Positions 53,316-64,000 of a stretch of DNA of 64,000 bases are shown here, in pieces. The position numbers and the translations under genes were made by a program. Source of the stretch: Marsupella aquatica (Eukaryota; Marchantiophyta); contig OZ316895.1 in assembly GCA_973895155.1 (NCBI GenBank), forward strand, positions 6,138,001 through 6,202,000. The letters are read 5' to 3'. How positions within the stretch are numbered: position 1 is the stretch's first letter; every line of letters begins with the position of its first letter. The notes under the pieces were generated by a model. It saw nothing but the letters and a program-made list of their open reading frames with translations. It ran no database searches and was not told where the DNA came from.

Positions 53316-54828
53316 AGATCTCAGCGAATTTGGGCAAAATGCTGCTCTCGATGGAATTCGTCGACTGATCACTTTCACAATTCGGGCCCTCGATCACAAG
53401 ACCTGGAAGCCATGGCACGCAGGATCAAGCATCAGAACCAGAGAAAACTGTATGGTAATCGACATTCAATCCCAACAAGATCATGATCAGAATACTGATG
53501 AAAAGTACACCTACTAGGCTTTGTAAGACACCCTGCCGATTAATGCTCGACACCAATCACATTCATCTGCTTTGTAGTGGGGATGAGGAAGCCTCTGTAG
53601 TTATCGTATTCCGTTCTGCCAAACCACCAAAAGTCATTTTCTCGTGGAGTAATGAACTTTACTACTGTTCCAAATCTCTAGCGCGCAGTCATGTGGAGTT
53701 TATCGAGCTTTAAATTGCTGATCGAGCATCCGAACCCGAGCAACTGTACAGAAATCGAAATTCAATACCAAACAAGATCAAGGCCGGAATGCTGATGAAA
53801 CATACACTTGTTGGTAGACGGCGGCGGCTCCGTTGAGCTCGAGACTTGCAAGACGCCCTCCCGATTAATGCTTACAGTCACGAATCCCCTTCCTCTTGTT
53901 TGTATTGGGGATCATCTGACAAAGTCTCTGTGGTTATCGTATTTCGTTCCACCAAACGGTTCATCGTAAGTTCTCGTCGAGTCCCGAACATTAATTGTTC
54001 CAAAGTTATAGCGCGCGGCTTCAAATTGCTGAACCTCTGGCGTTGTAAACTTTGGTACTCAGGCCATACTTCTTGTTAGTTGCGTGAATCCTTTGAATAT
54101 TCCGTTGTGTATTCGTTGGTGCAATCCGAAGCTTCGGGCAGCGAAGAGCGAGCGGTCTGGTATACAAATTCTTTGGTTCGAGCGTTATGCCAGTTGGAAC
54201 TCAGGCAAATCCGATCGGCAGGATCGTGGGTGTTTCGATTTTTCGTTTCATTTGATTTGTCCTGCCGCCGTTAAGTACCTTAGCCGCGTGGACGTTGAAG
54301 ATTTTGAATATTTTCTAGTTTAAATCATCTAGTGACGAAGCTCGCGATACCTTACCGGCAAAATCCTCGTGGCCGCGTGGACGTTGGAGATTTTGAATGC
54401 CTCCTAATTGTTTCGATTTTCCAAATGTCTTTTTCTTCCTGTTCCGTAGCTTCTGGTGGCCTGGATGTAGTCAGTTGGGCCTCGTGCTGCATACATTCCG
54501 AAGAGCCGACGGAGTCTGAGGACAAACATTCCGAGTTTGTGCTTTTGTCAGAGGCTCGACACGGACCAGAACCTGGAGAGACAGTTAGAGATAGGAAGCG
54601 TGCCAATGCGAGAGACATAGTGAGCTTGTGTAGCGAGGTTGTGATCGAATTGCGATCTTTGTGTTACTGGATGTGCTCTTGATTTATCGGATTTTGACCC
54701 GAGATTTTCCTTTCTGGCGTCTACTCATTACGACCCCGTGTCAGTCTCTTTCACTCAATTTTGTAGACGCTACGTATCTGATTAGTTGAATTCCATTGTA
54801 CGCTAACATCTGCATTCAGTGGTCAATC
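53316..54828. promoter_or_regulatory. Shared upstream region of two divergent GDSL genes
   Basis: 1.5 kb between the two start codons. 53423-53719 and 53720-54030 are a diverged tandem pair (GATCAAGCATCAGAACC / GATCGAGCATCCGAACC at the start; TTTAAATTGCTGA / TTCAAATTGCTGA at the end). 54400-54660 is the block found upstream of the plus-strand pseudogenes. No convincing TATA box was found on either side. It may be a bidirectional promoter, but 1.5 kb leaves room for two separate ones. Confidence 0.7.
53423..54030. repeat. Tandem duplication of about 300 bp in the intergenic region
   Basis: Unit 1 is 53423-53719 and unit 2 is 53720-54030. Shared words in order: CCGATTAATGCT, GTTATCGTATTCCGTTC / GTTATCGTATTTCGTTC, CTGTTCCAAA / TTGTTCCAAA, AGCGCGC. 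Confidence 0.82.
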
Positions 54829-56725
54829 ATGGATCGACGTCTTGTGGTGAAATGTATGTGCGTCTACGCCCTGTTAAGATTGATGACATCAGGCGTCTCC
54901 ACGACTGCGCTAGATGTGCCTCCGAGACCAAAGTACCCGCTAGCAATATTTGCATTCGGGGATTCTATGATAGATCCGGGAAACAACAACTTCATTCAGT
55001 CCCTAGCGAAGGCGAATATCCTCTACAACGGCATCGACTTTCCTCTGGGACCAACTGGCCGCTTCTGCAATGGGCGAACCGTGGTGGATGTCATATGTAT
55101 ATTTCAATGCTCCCATTCTTGCAAGTTTTTGTCGGAATTTGTTCACGAATTTCTGCAGTTCAAGCAAGCTTTTCGGATCTATGATCCATGCTTTCTATCT
55201 GGTCCCATGTAGGTGATATTTTCCAGGTCCCCTATCTTCCTGCCTATCTTGATCCACAAACAAACGGCTCCAAGATTCTTCACGGAGTGAACTATGCGTC
55301 AGGAGCGGCTGGCATTCTCGATGACACCGGGACGAATTTTGTAAGCTCGACGGAAAACTGCCTCTGACTAGTTTGCATGTAGTCCATCTCGGTTATGGCT
55401 CGAGTATGTCCCTGCATTTAGTTTTAGAGCTCTCGTTCGAACTACATACCCGTCAGCAAGAACCGATTGGATTGCCCGGCCCTCGAGCTAGGTCCCGTCG
55501 CGTGTTCAGCAGAAGAAGTTGGTTCACTGATTGACTTTTGTCCGCCCTGTAGATCGCGACCGTGCCTATGGATAAGCAAATCGCATACCTTAGACACACT
55601 TTGGACGACATTAATCAGCAATTGGGAGAAGACGAATTCAGGACGCTTGTGAGCAAGTCACTACTGTTTATTGAGATAGGCAACAACGACTTCATTAACA
55701 ACTACTTCCTTTCAACAACAAATACCAGCAGCCTTTACACTCGTGCGGAGTTTACTTCGATTCTCATTGACAGATTCTCTGCGCAGTTGTCGGTAAGCTC
55801 GTCACTAAACCTTTTCAATCAGGCGCTAAGTCTTCAGGAATATCAATCGTAAGGGTTGATCGATTATGACTGATCTACTGTTAACCTGGACATCAGGTTC
55901 GAGAAACTTTTTAAAGTAGCTGTTCCGAGTGTTCCCCGAGATGCCCGTTTGTTTTAAATTTGCTGAGAGATCTTACAAGTAATGTACTTCAGACGATTTC
56001 AGATTCACAGTTTGTTTCAAGGTAGAGTGCTCTTCTCTAGCTGGCAGGATTCCCAAAACACATAACGCGGTACTTGCAGGCATTGTATTCATTAGGCTTC
56101 CGCAAAGTGTTCGTTGCTGGAGTCGGGCCCTTGGGATGCATTCCGCACCAGTTGGCCATTGCTCAATCGCCTCAATGCGTACAGACAATCAACAACCACG
56201 TCCAGGAGTTTAACGATGGATTGAAGACACTACTGGATCAGCTTACAAGCACGCTTCCTGGCGTAATATTTTCGTTTGGCAATACCTACGGTTCCCTAAT
56301 GTCCATCATTGCCGATCCCGCTGCTCATGGTACTATTCACCTTCAACCTCGCCGGTGATGAACTAGAGCATGAATGAACACGCAGTTCGAATCATTTGCG
56401 TAGAACTTGAAGCGAGTTTTTACAGCCAGCTGGTTCGGATTCCAGACGAGCAGCTAATGTTTTTGAGATGTCATTAACCCTTAATTAACGGATGTGCACA
56501 GGTTTCCAGGTTGCGAACGAAGGCTGCTGTGGAAGCGGTTTATACAGAGGCCAATTTTCGTGTCAGATGACGGCATTGATTTGTTTCAATCGGGACCAGT
56601 ACGTGTTCTGGGACCCTTACCATACCACTGAAGCTGCCAACGTGGTCCTGGCAGACGAGCTTTATAACGGTGGGCCTGATCAGATCTCCCCAATCAACTT
56701 ACATCAACTCATCGATCTGCCTTGA
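54829..56725 (+). CDS. GDSL esterase/lipase, 369 aa
   Basis: Secreted-type plant GDSL hydrolase; substrate unknown. Exons 54829-55096, 55213-55340, 55553-55792, 56080-56329, 56502-56725; GT...AG introns, phases 1,0,0,1 as in its neighbour, and exons 2-4 identical in length to the neighbour's. The start is ATG 54829 (MDRRLVVKCMCVYALLRLMT, a short signal-like segment); the frame upstream has no other ATG. Block I is IFAFGDSMIDPGNN (Ser46), block II GVNYASG, block III IGNNDFINNYF (Asn177), block V YVFWDPYHTTEA (Asp333, His336). The length matches the usual 350-400 residues of the family. Exon 1 to exon 2 joins at a Cys codon (VDVIC-DIF), also seen in the minus-strand gene where Gly is commoner in the family. 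All the plus-strand pseudogenes in the window are copies of this gene type. Confidence 0.94.
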
Positions 56726-58030
56726 TCGACATTAAGGCGTTCTGACATCGGACTGTCAGGCGAAGACTTGGAAGCGCGCATGACAAGGTCTTGCGATTTG
56801 ACCTAAGCCGGTCGTCATTCACACACTGCTTTGGTTTGTTCACTATTTCGATTTCAAAGAGCGGAGCGGACTCGCATTTTCTAATGTACATTTGAACCCA
56901 ATGGACTTGAGTAGATCATCTCAAGTGACTTAGTTGACTCCGACCTTTCTAGCTATGCACCATGCTCTTCTTCAGCATCAGATTTCTTGTAGCTGAAAGG
57001 GCTATGTGGACTCAAGTATCTAGACCTCGAGTAACATGACTAGCACTGCACCAGCTTTTTGGTAACTGGAACGACTAAGTTTGCACAGCTAGCTCAGGAC
57101 TCAAGACTGATCCAGCACCCGGACGAGGAGCTCGATCGAGATTACTTATGTAGACAGGGGTTCATGTAAGCAATTGAAGTCGATTTCGTTACTTCGAAGT
57201 ACATGATAATTAAGCAAAATCTCATTGCACATGCATACTAGACCGCGCGCAGGACAATTGAAGTTCGTCACGGTCCATTCAGCTTTAATTGTGACATTTC
57301 TGTTAATTTGAGAAGGAGTGAGCCAACTCGTGCAAACGCGCGTGCGCGTAGCATCGATTGAATGCGACAGAAGTCTTTATCTGATGTTTCTGGAAAGCTG
57401 TCACTAGAAAACTTCTCACATGCACATGCTTCCTCCGTGATTTGTGAAACTCTTGCTTGTATCAACCCGAACAAGAGAGCAAAAGCCGGTCGAGTACGAG
57501 ATCTTGCGCTTCGGATTAACAAGTTCTGTGCCCATGAAGGTTTAATATTTGCGTGACGGAGTAGTGAGCTTGATTCACTTTCCAGATCGACTGAAGAAGT
57601 CCACGAGAATTGCATTAAGCCAAAATAGTTTCCAGAACAGATCTGTACGGTAGGAAATCAATCTCCGCAATCTCCGGAAAATCCGCGGAGGTCACGATTC
57701 TCTGCTTTCATGAAGTTGCGAGAAATGAAGGACAACAATGAGTGTAGGTTGTTGGTCTTTCATGTGAACAAACTGTCGATCGATATTGTCCAATTTTGAC
57801 GAGAACCCTGTGGTGTCTAGCCTAAAATTGATTTCATGAATGGCTGAGGAAGAAAACATGCCCACTGTTAGTGCTCCTAGAAGCTCGGCTGCCTTAGTAA
57901 ATGTACTCATAGTAATAGGGGTTGAACCGACCATACCAGTAATGGCTTTTCCTATCAAACTCCCATAAAAGGTGAGAGACCCATCCTCTTAAAGAAAGCC
58001 AACCACCTTAACCACCTTACTGTAAGATTA
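56726..58030. other. 3' flank and spacer, no recognised gene
   Basis: 57268-57615 is open on the minus strand and 57362-57556 on the plus strand. Their compositions look partly protein-like, but neither shows a motif or splice pattern I recognise. Confidence 0.4.
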
Positions 58031-58039
58031 AGATTAGAA

Positions 58040-58320
58040 GTTTAGGCCCAATCTAGAAATTCAAAATCTAGCAATCCGAAAAGATGCATTGGCAGCATGT
58101 GGGCTTTGGGTCTGTGGCAATGACCCACACTTTCCTGTAAGTTTAGGCTCAAATATATAAATCCAGAAATCTGAAAACTGCAATTGAACATATGCGTACT
58201 TTGGGGAGGACCCACTTTCTTCTAAGTTTAGGCACGAATCTACAAATTCCAAAATTAAGAAATCCAAAAAGTTACAATTGAGACATGTGAACTTTGGGCC
58301 TCATGTGGCGATGACAGGTG
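58040..58320. repeat. Three degenerate tandem units of about 90 bp
   Basis: Each unit begins AGTTTAGGC-C-AATCTA (near 58039, 58140 and 58223) and ends with a CTTTGGG...GACCCAC-like part. Identity between units is modest. Confidence 0.7.
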
Positions 58321-58329
58321 CATTTGGGG

Positions 58330-60230
58330 TGGTGAGAAGTCAAGAAAATGGATATATGCTTTGAGAGGAAACCATAAATTTTTGCTTTATGGGCAGGTCT
58401 AATTGAGATTGAGGTGAGACCCAAACCCCTGCCTTATGGGCTTATAGGGCGGTTCGTCCCCCTATTCTTTGAAATTGGTAACTGGGTCACATAACCAGAG
58501 TAATGGGGTCCCCCCACCAAGATAGCGTGTTGAACAGGAGATTAAGACCAAAAGTAGACAGATTGTACTGGTGCATGGTGGATGATGGCATAGTGTACGA
58601 TGTACAAACAACTCACTGGCTCTGTTGCAAAGATCATGTTGAAGGCAAAGCTGTTCGTGCTAACGGGGTCCCAATTATACATGCTCGTCAATTTAGGTCC
58701 TACAATCCTGCTGTGTGGTCATCCGCGACACTCTCGATCCATCCTTAACCATAGTAGGGAATGCAGCTTTTCGAAGTGATTGAAGACATTCGTTACCCCT
58801 TGGGACATGAACTCCGTATAGACACTCACAACTGTATATAGCCTCCTCATCCATCCGAGGCATATGTTTCTGATCTTCCAGGATAGTAATTACAATCTAG
58901 TCAGGGTGCATCGATCAGATGCTTCATCTTCCGCGCAACGAATACTTCTGACAGACAACCCAGCCAGCAATTATATTAACATTCTGATCCTCACTATGGT
59001 GTCTGTTACCATCCTCACATTTCAAAAGATGACATTCGAGATGCTAAGTGCGTAGAAAAAGTCAATCGAACAATCGGCTTCGCTGTGGTCATCGCAGGCC
59101 TCAGCCCTTCGTGATGCCCCATCATATGCCCTTTCATGCAAGGCCAACAAAAAAAATGCTTTCGACAATAGATGCTAGCTATGCTGTTGGTACACAATCA
59201 TTAGCCCAGTAGGGGTAACTATTGATTTATACTATGGTTCTCCGATCCGGGCACTTCCTAATCATTCACCGATCATTGATGGAGGAGGTTTCGTCTGTTC
59301 GAAGCTCGTCTGTACGTACTACAGAGGTCTCTCTGGGACAGTGGGACTGCGCCGTGACTCTTCCAAGGATTGCTCGCAGGTACTCATGCACACCGATCAG
59401 TGATTCGGTGTTCACAAGTCGCCCACGGTTTTTGCTGTCAGTACTCTGTTGTGAATTCAGAAGTCATCAACTCTCGTGCAGTGGGTGACCTCTCGAGCTC
59501 TCGGCGAATGTACTCAACCCGTACTTGTCAGCAGTAGACCTTTGATCATACTTTGATTTGCATTCCTGTTTGACCTCACGATATATACAATCTCTAGACA
59601 AATCGTTTCGAAACGTGATTTTGCGCGTTCAATAGAAGCAATGTCATCGTCTGCTGTAGTTCACCCATTTATGGTGACCGGGTGTGCATCGTTATTGGCT
59701 CTCGAGTTCCTGTCTTTCTAGCGCACGCCACACAATAGGAGTTCTGCCTTTCTTTACCTTTCCCATTTTACGTCCTTCCTCACTCTGTCACTGATCCGGT
59801 TTAGAGTATGACATTAAGTTGAGAACTGTCCATATATCCTGACTTAGTGCACTTAACAAATTTTCTCTGACTGTTTAATGTTTAGTGCATTTATGGAGGT
59901 GAAAAATGCACAGGCAATATTTGGATGGGCGCATTATGGAATTTGTCCTCTACTTTTATTCATAACAGCGAAACAAGAAGTCCCTTTGGCTTTTATGAAT
60001 ATGCACTTGGTGATTTTCCTATTTGTAAAATTCAGCTTATTTAGGAAGGAAAATGCACAACAACATTTGGCTTAGCACAATATGGAACTTATCCTGTACT
60101 TTCACTAAAATAGAGAGAAAATGGAAAATCTATTGGGCTTAGAAGTGTATTATGTGTTGTACCAGCATTGTGGAGGGACAGTAGCCCCTCATTAAAGCCT
60201 CGGCTAAAGCTGGTGGCCCACAAATGAATG
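58330..60230. other. Spacer, no recognised gene
   Basis: An 81-codon plus-strand frame at 58503-58748 (MGSPHQDSVLNRRLRPKVDR) has protein-like composition, but it lacks splice context and I do not recognise it. The rest shows only short frames. Confidence 0.35.
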
Positions 60231-61320
60231 CCCTATAAACAGGACGTTACTACAAATTTATGGTTATAGACAAGAGAGAATTGCTTAATATCATGGTCAA
60301 GTGAACCTAGTGTGGATTCACTAGTCACCTACCATTAGTGAACTTAGAATGACACTTCTGTATATAGTGAATCTAAATTTCATGTTTTGTCTTATTCAGA
60401 TTTTTTGTCCAGTATTTTGATTTTAATGTGCCTTAACAAAGTGAATCATTTGTATCAATTAGAGTTTGAATTAATTTGGACCCCTTTTAATTATAGTAAA
60501 TTTATAGTATTTTTAATGTATTTGGCTCCCCCCATAAATGTTTAATTTTTTCTTTTCAATCATACCTTAGTGAATTCTCTCTTTCCTCATGAGAGTGAGA
60601 GAAATGAATTTTTCAGAAACAATGTGCACATCTGGTGTACTAAGTTGGCCTCATGGTTTTCTTTACAAACTTTATGGTTTTAATTGAGTTTACTGTCATT
60701 ACCTAGAGGCAAAATCTGTACCATAAGTGCACAACTCTTACCTTTGTACTTTCTTGGTCATTATGTGCTTTTCTTTGCATGTGTACTTATGGTTTTGTGT
60801 GTTATGTCACTCACTCTAAATATTAATTTCTTGGCATATACTTTACATCTCTTTATCATGAAATAAATTAGATGAATTGCATATCACTACAAGACAAGAA
60901 AAAATAGGCCTGTTCCAGGATCAACATGCTACAATCACTAATGGTTAGAGCCAAAATTGTTGTAGTACGACCATCATGGTGAAGTGGATCTCAAGTGGAT
61001 TCACTTGTTCCCTGTCAATATGGTTAGAGCTGACAGTCTTCAATTGGCTCTACAAGGATACTAAATGAGTGAATCCACCCAATCATTTAGTATCATGATA
61101 GAGCCAGTTGAACATTGTTGGAGCCCATGGTGGAGTAGACTCACTCATTCACTATCACTTATGGTTTGAGCCAAAATTGTTGCGGACCATGATGAAGTGG
61201 ATTCACTTGTTTGCTATCACTTATGGTTAGAGCCCAAAATGTTGCAGACCATGGTCAAGTGTGTCTTGAGTCCATTCAGTCATTTGGAACTTAAGCTAGG
61301 CCAAAATGTTGGCTCTACTT
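60230..61320. repeat. Degenerate repeats with GGATTCACTTGTT / GGTTAGAGCC words
   Basis: 60930-61300 is made of loosely repeated CACTTATGGTTAGAGCC, AAATTGTTG and AAGTGGATTCACTTG words about every 70-80 bases. An inverted repeat lies at 61041-61110 (TGGCTCTA...ATACTAAATGA and TCATTTAGTAT...TAGAGCCA). 60290-60390 has weaker forms. Confidence 0.65.
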
Positions 61321-61735
61321 TGTATGAGGCCTAGATTGACAGGATGCAATGCTCAATTATGCCGTTAGGCGTTGGTTTTCCAGAGCACCATAATTACTTG
61401 TTTGATTGCTTGACTTTTTATTATTTAAGTGTTCATTTTGAGGCAAACGAAAGTGTTGGCAGCCATTGATTACCAGGTCTTTCGATCATAGAATCTGACT
61501 GAACCAATCTTCTTTCTTTCCTCCTTCTCAATCCTTTGTGCTACATCCTTCACCCTCAAGTTAAAATTTATATCATCCGGGGCCCAGAATTCTCCTGCAT
61601 ACATTGGAATGTGGTGCTATTGTCCCTGATTACCCTATCTTGGGATACATGACCCACTTTTGCAATCCTGCCACTGTTGACTTCACTCCATCAGTCAATG
61701 TTTGATAACTTTATATTTCAATGAAATCTCAAGAC
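61320..61735. other. Spacer, no gene seen
   Basis: No open frame, repeat or structure I can support. Confidence 0.4.
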
Positions 61736-61739
61736 ATAG

Positions 61740-62420
61740 AACTATATATAGTTACTCAAATGAGATTGAGTGCAAAACTAACTAAGGTGGTTGCTTCTGT
61801 TTCTTCCTCCCTGCTTCTGTTCTCCAGGTAGTCATGGTTCCCCTCCTTGGGCTTCCCTTCCACTCTTTCATGCGCCCCTCTCTCTGGTCATCTGGTTGGG
61901 TAGGCCTTTGTTCTCCACTTCTCAGGGTGTGCTCCTCCCTCTAGTCAACCTTAATTGTTCTTTTCTGACCTGTCTCCTTCTATCAGACAGGTTTGTGTTT
62001 TCTTTGCCGTATGAATAAAGTTTCTGGCCCTAGCCTTGGGCATTTGTGGAAAAAAAATAGCTAACTAAGGTGTACTGTGTGGGTCTAATAGAGCTTTCAT
62101 ATCTCAAATGAGAACTCAAGATCTAATACTATAATTACAGATGGAGATTGAAAACCATTGTCCTTGCAGTTTCATTCTAATAGAGATGCAACATAGTTTT
62201 TTATCCCTCAATGGAAACTCAAGCTAGACCTAGTACTATTGTTATGAATGAGGCCGTCAAAGGGTGTACTTGTGTGGTTCTAATAGAGCTTTCATATCTC
62301 AAATGAGAACTGATTGACCACCTAGTAGTACATTGTGTATATAGTACAATAACAAATGAGACTGAAAATTATTGTACTTGATTGGTTCTAATATAGCTGG
62401 AGCACACTATTTCATACTCT
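61740..62420. repeat. Degenerate tandem repeat split by a retroposon
   Basis: Units share GTCTAATAGAGCTTTCATAT / GTTCTAATAGAGCTTTCATA and CTCAAATGAGAACT (62082, 62277) and weaker forms at 62180 and 62390. The first unit near 61755 is interrupted by the insertion at 61790-62060. Confidence 0.7.
61790..62060 (+). mobile_element. Short retroposon with 12-bp target duplication and A tail
   Basis: CTAACTAAGGTG at 61778-61789 is repeated at 62061-62072. The 271 bases between end in GTATGAATAAAGTTT, then about 25 bases further on an A8 tract (62050-62057). A target duplication of this size and an A-rich 3' end point to LINE-type machinery: a 5'-truncated LINE or a SINE. No coding region is recognisable. 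Confidence 0.7.
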
Positions 62421-62429
62421 CAAGTGAGC

Positions 62430-64000
62430 CCAATACCTGTGCATAACACCAAAAACTGTAAGAAAACCGTCAACTCTAGACTAGAAAACAATGCGGAACA
62501 TGAGAGCACTCAATCTCACACTACACCAACAAGACATCACGATCATGGAGAAACTCCTGAAATATCCATAGCTCATGAGATTGAACATGACTCTAAAGGA
62601 TGAGGAAGAGAATGCTCTCCCTCCAACCTATACCCCCCAAGGGGGACTAAGATGTGTGGGCCTAAATAAATAGATCTTATCCTGAGTAATCCAAGGTAAA
62701 CTAATCCTAGTAAGGCCAACCTAACTAAAGTCAGGAACTCGAGTCAATTCCTAACAAAAACTGTTAAGGTAAGAGTGACAAAGAAGCTCACACAAGTGAG
62801 GCAAAGAATTTGTTCAGACATCTGATGTGCAATCAGTGCAAGGGTGTGTCTTCAAAACAAGGAATCCATTTGAGGCAAGAAGTGTAGTGGAGGCAAGGTA
62901 AACTTTTTGAGCCTTGAACAGTACATAAGTTATAGATTGAGTTAGATATATAGTTAGAAAGACATTGTAATTTAGTTTGGTTTTGACTGTAAGCCATGCA
63001 CAGTCTTGGGCAAAACCATGGATGGTTCTTACTTAGTCTATTTAAAATGTAGGATCAAATGATATTAGTAAATTGTAGGCGTTTAGGTGTGATAGGGTGT
63101 GCGATACCACTATAATAGGGCCTTTCAAAGCTTGGAAATTATGGATGATGACATTTTGTCATGAAGAAAAGGTCATAATGTTTTCACAAGATTGTGACTG
63201 TACAAGTTTTTTTTTTCTTTCACCTGCCTCCTGTACCACACTGTCAGGCAGCCCCAAAAGTCTCCTGCCTTATTTTTGGTCACCATATTGCAGCATGTGT
63301 CTTGGCATCCCGGAGGCTTCCCGAATGTGTCCCAATCCGGTGCAAGGAGGGCAGGCAGGATATTTCCAGTGTGCAGAAGTGCATCTCAAAGTTTCTCTTC
63401 CCTGGTGAGTTTTGTGCCCGGAATGCCACAGACCCCATTGTGGGACTAAGAATTTTGTTCCCCACCAAAGTCACCTTTCAAGAATCATTGCCATTCTACT
63501 GATGTGACCTGCCTCAAACCAAAAAACCTTTGGGTTGATTTCTCCCGGAAGTTGAGTTTGAGTTAGGGTTGCAGCCTGGCAGTTGACCAAATAAAAATGA
63601 ACAACTTTGAGAGGGCCTATTGTAAGGTCATCATGGGATTGAGGACACGGACATCACAACGACAAAGTACCACGGGGCTGGTTGACTGTGGTGCACCCTA
63701 GGGTTTAGAGGGCACCTTGACGCCTTGCCGGGCACGTCAAATGTGCAAGGACCAACAAGTATCTTTTAAAAATCTGGCCTGGTCAGGAGTTGTTTCCTTG
63801 CAGGGGCCATCAAGTCCTCATCAAGTTTTTTGTTTTTATTACTTGACACATTATTATGGTCCCTGCTTATGCGCCAGCAACGCTCAAGTGTTCTGTACAG
63901 GTTCTCGAAAAGAGAGCTATCCAAGGACCAACTCCCCTTAGACCAACAATTACTGTCCTATGTGAGTTCTCCAAAAGTGGGTCCATCCAAGCATCACCTT
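62430..64000. other. Spacer, no recognised gene
   Basis: 63097-63502 has two overlapping plus-strand frames of about 100 codons; the translations are Cys/Pro-rich and unrecognised. The sequence runs off the window end without another feature I can support. Confidence 0.35.

Noticed and set aside
53315-53378. Upstream start for the minus-strand GDSL protein at 53378
   Set aside because: The codon there is GTG on the minus strand. The ATG at 53315 gives a normal signal peptide.
63097-63502. Two overlapping frames of about 100 codons as a gene
   Set aside because: No recognised motif, no splice or start context, low-complexity Phe/Cys/Pro-rich translations.
1-64000. CRISPR array or prokaryotic operon
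   Set aside because: No regular direct repeats with unique spacers and no tight gene spacing; introns and LTR elements show a eukaryotic nuclear genome.

Overview
The window reads as nuclear DNA of a land plant. The evidence is intron-containing GDSL esterase/lipase genes with plant-type N-terminal signal sequences, remnants of an ARM-repeat gene of the plant ARIA/ABAP1 type, a plant Ty3/gypsy retrotransposon, a short interstitial stretch of the plant telomere repeat TTTAGGG, and long AT-rich tracts of decayed repeats. The species cannot be fixed from sequence alone; a seedless plant (moss, liverwort, lycophyte, fern) is only a guess. Only two protein-coding genes look intact, a divergent GDSL pair at 50857-53315 (minus) and 54829-56725 (plus). 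Both have five exons with the same intron phases and identical lengths for exons 2, 3 and 4 (128, 240 and 250 nt).

Layout. 1-4374 and 19045-22995 are two copies of one segmental duplication about 19 kb apart. Each contains a broken ARM-repeat gene fragment, copies of the sequence between the two GDSL genes, and broken GDSL exons. 12.5-18.9 kb holds further broken GDSL copies, including exon 1 with a lost start codon and a nearly complete but frameshifted copy. Scattered through 1-23 kb are nine imperfect inverted repeats made from exon 5 (four) or exon 1 (five) of the minus-strand GDSL gene, always sense arm then antisense arm on the plus strand. They could fold into long hairpin RNAs matching the functional genes. 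4.7-12.5 kb and 23-33.5 kb are mainly dispersed and tandem repeats with no convincing gene, including a candidate LTR with repeated TTCTAGAA motifs and foldback elements.

33541-47309 is one complete Ty3/gypsy element with 3.85-kb LTRs and an ATTGA target-site duplication. The internal part carries gag, protease, reverse transcriptase, RNase H and integrase, broken by two frameshifts and five TGA codons. Each LTR also carries a second long coding region of about 740 codons that belongs to neither gag nor pol. It is broken by a different single lesion in each LTR, so it was probably open when the element inserted.

47.3-50.8 kb holds a foldback element, a degenerate minisatellite and a tandem duplication. 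56.7-64 kb is repeat-rich DNA with no recognised gene, but has a retroposon-like insertion with a 12-bp target duplication at 61778-62072.

Taken together, the GDSL pair appears to be the surviving member of a locus that has repeatedly duplicated, inverted and decayed. The debris includes structures that could, if transcribed, produce small RNAs against the surviving genes.
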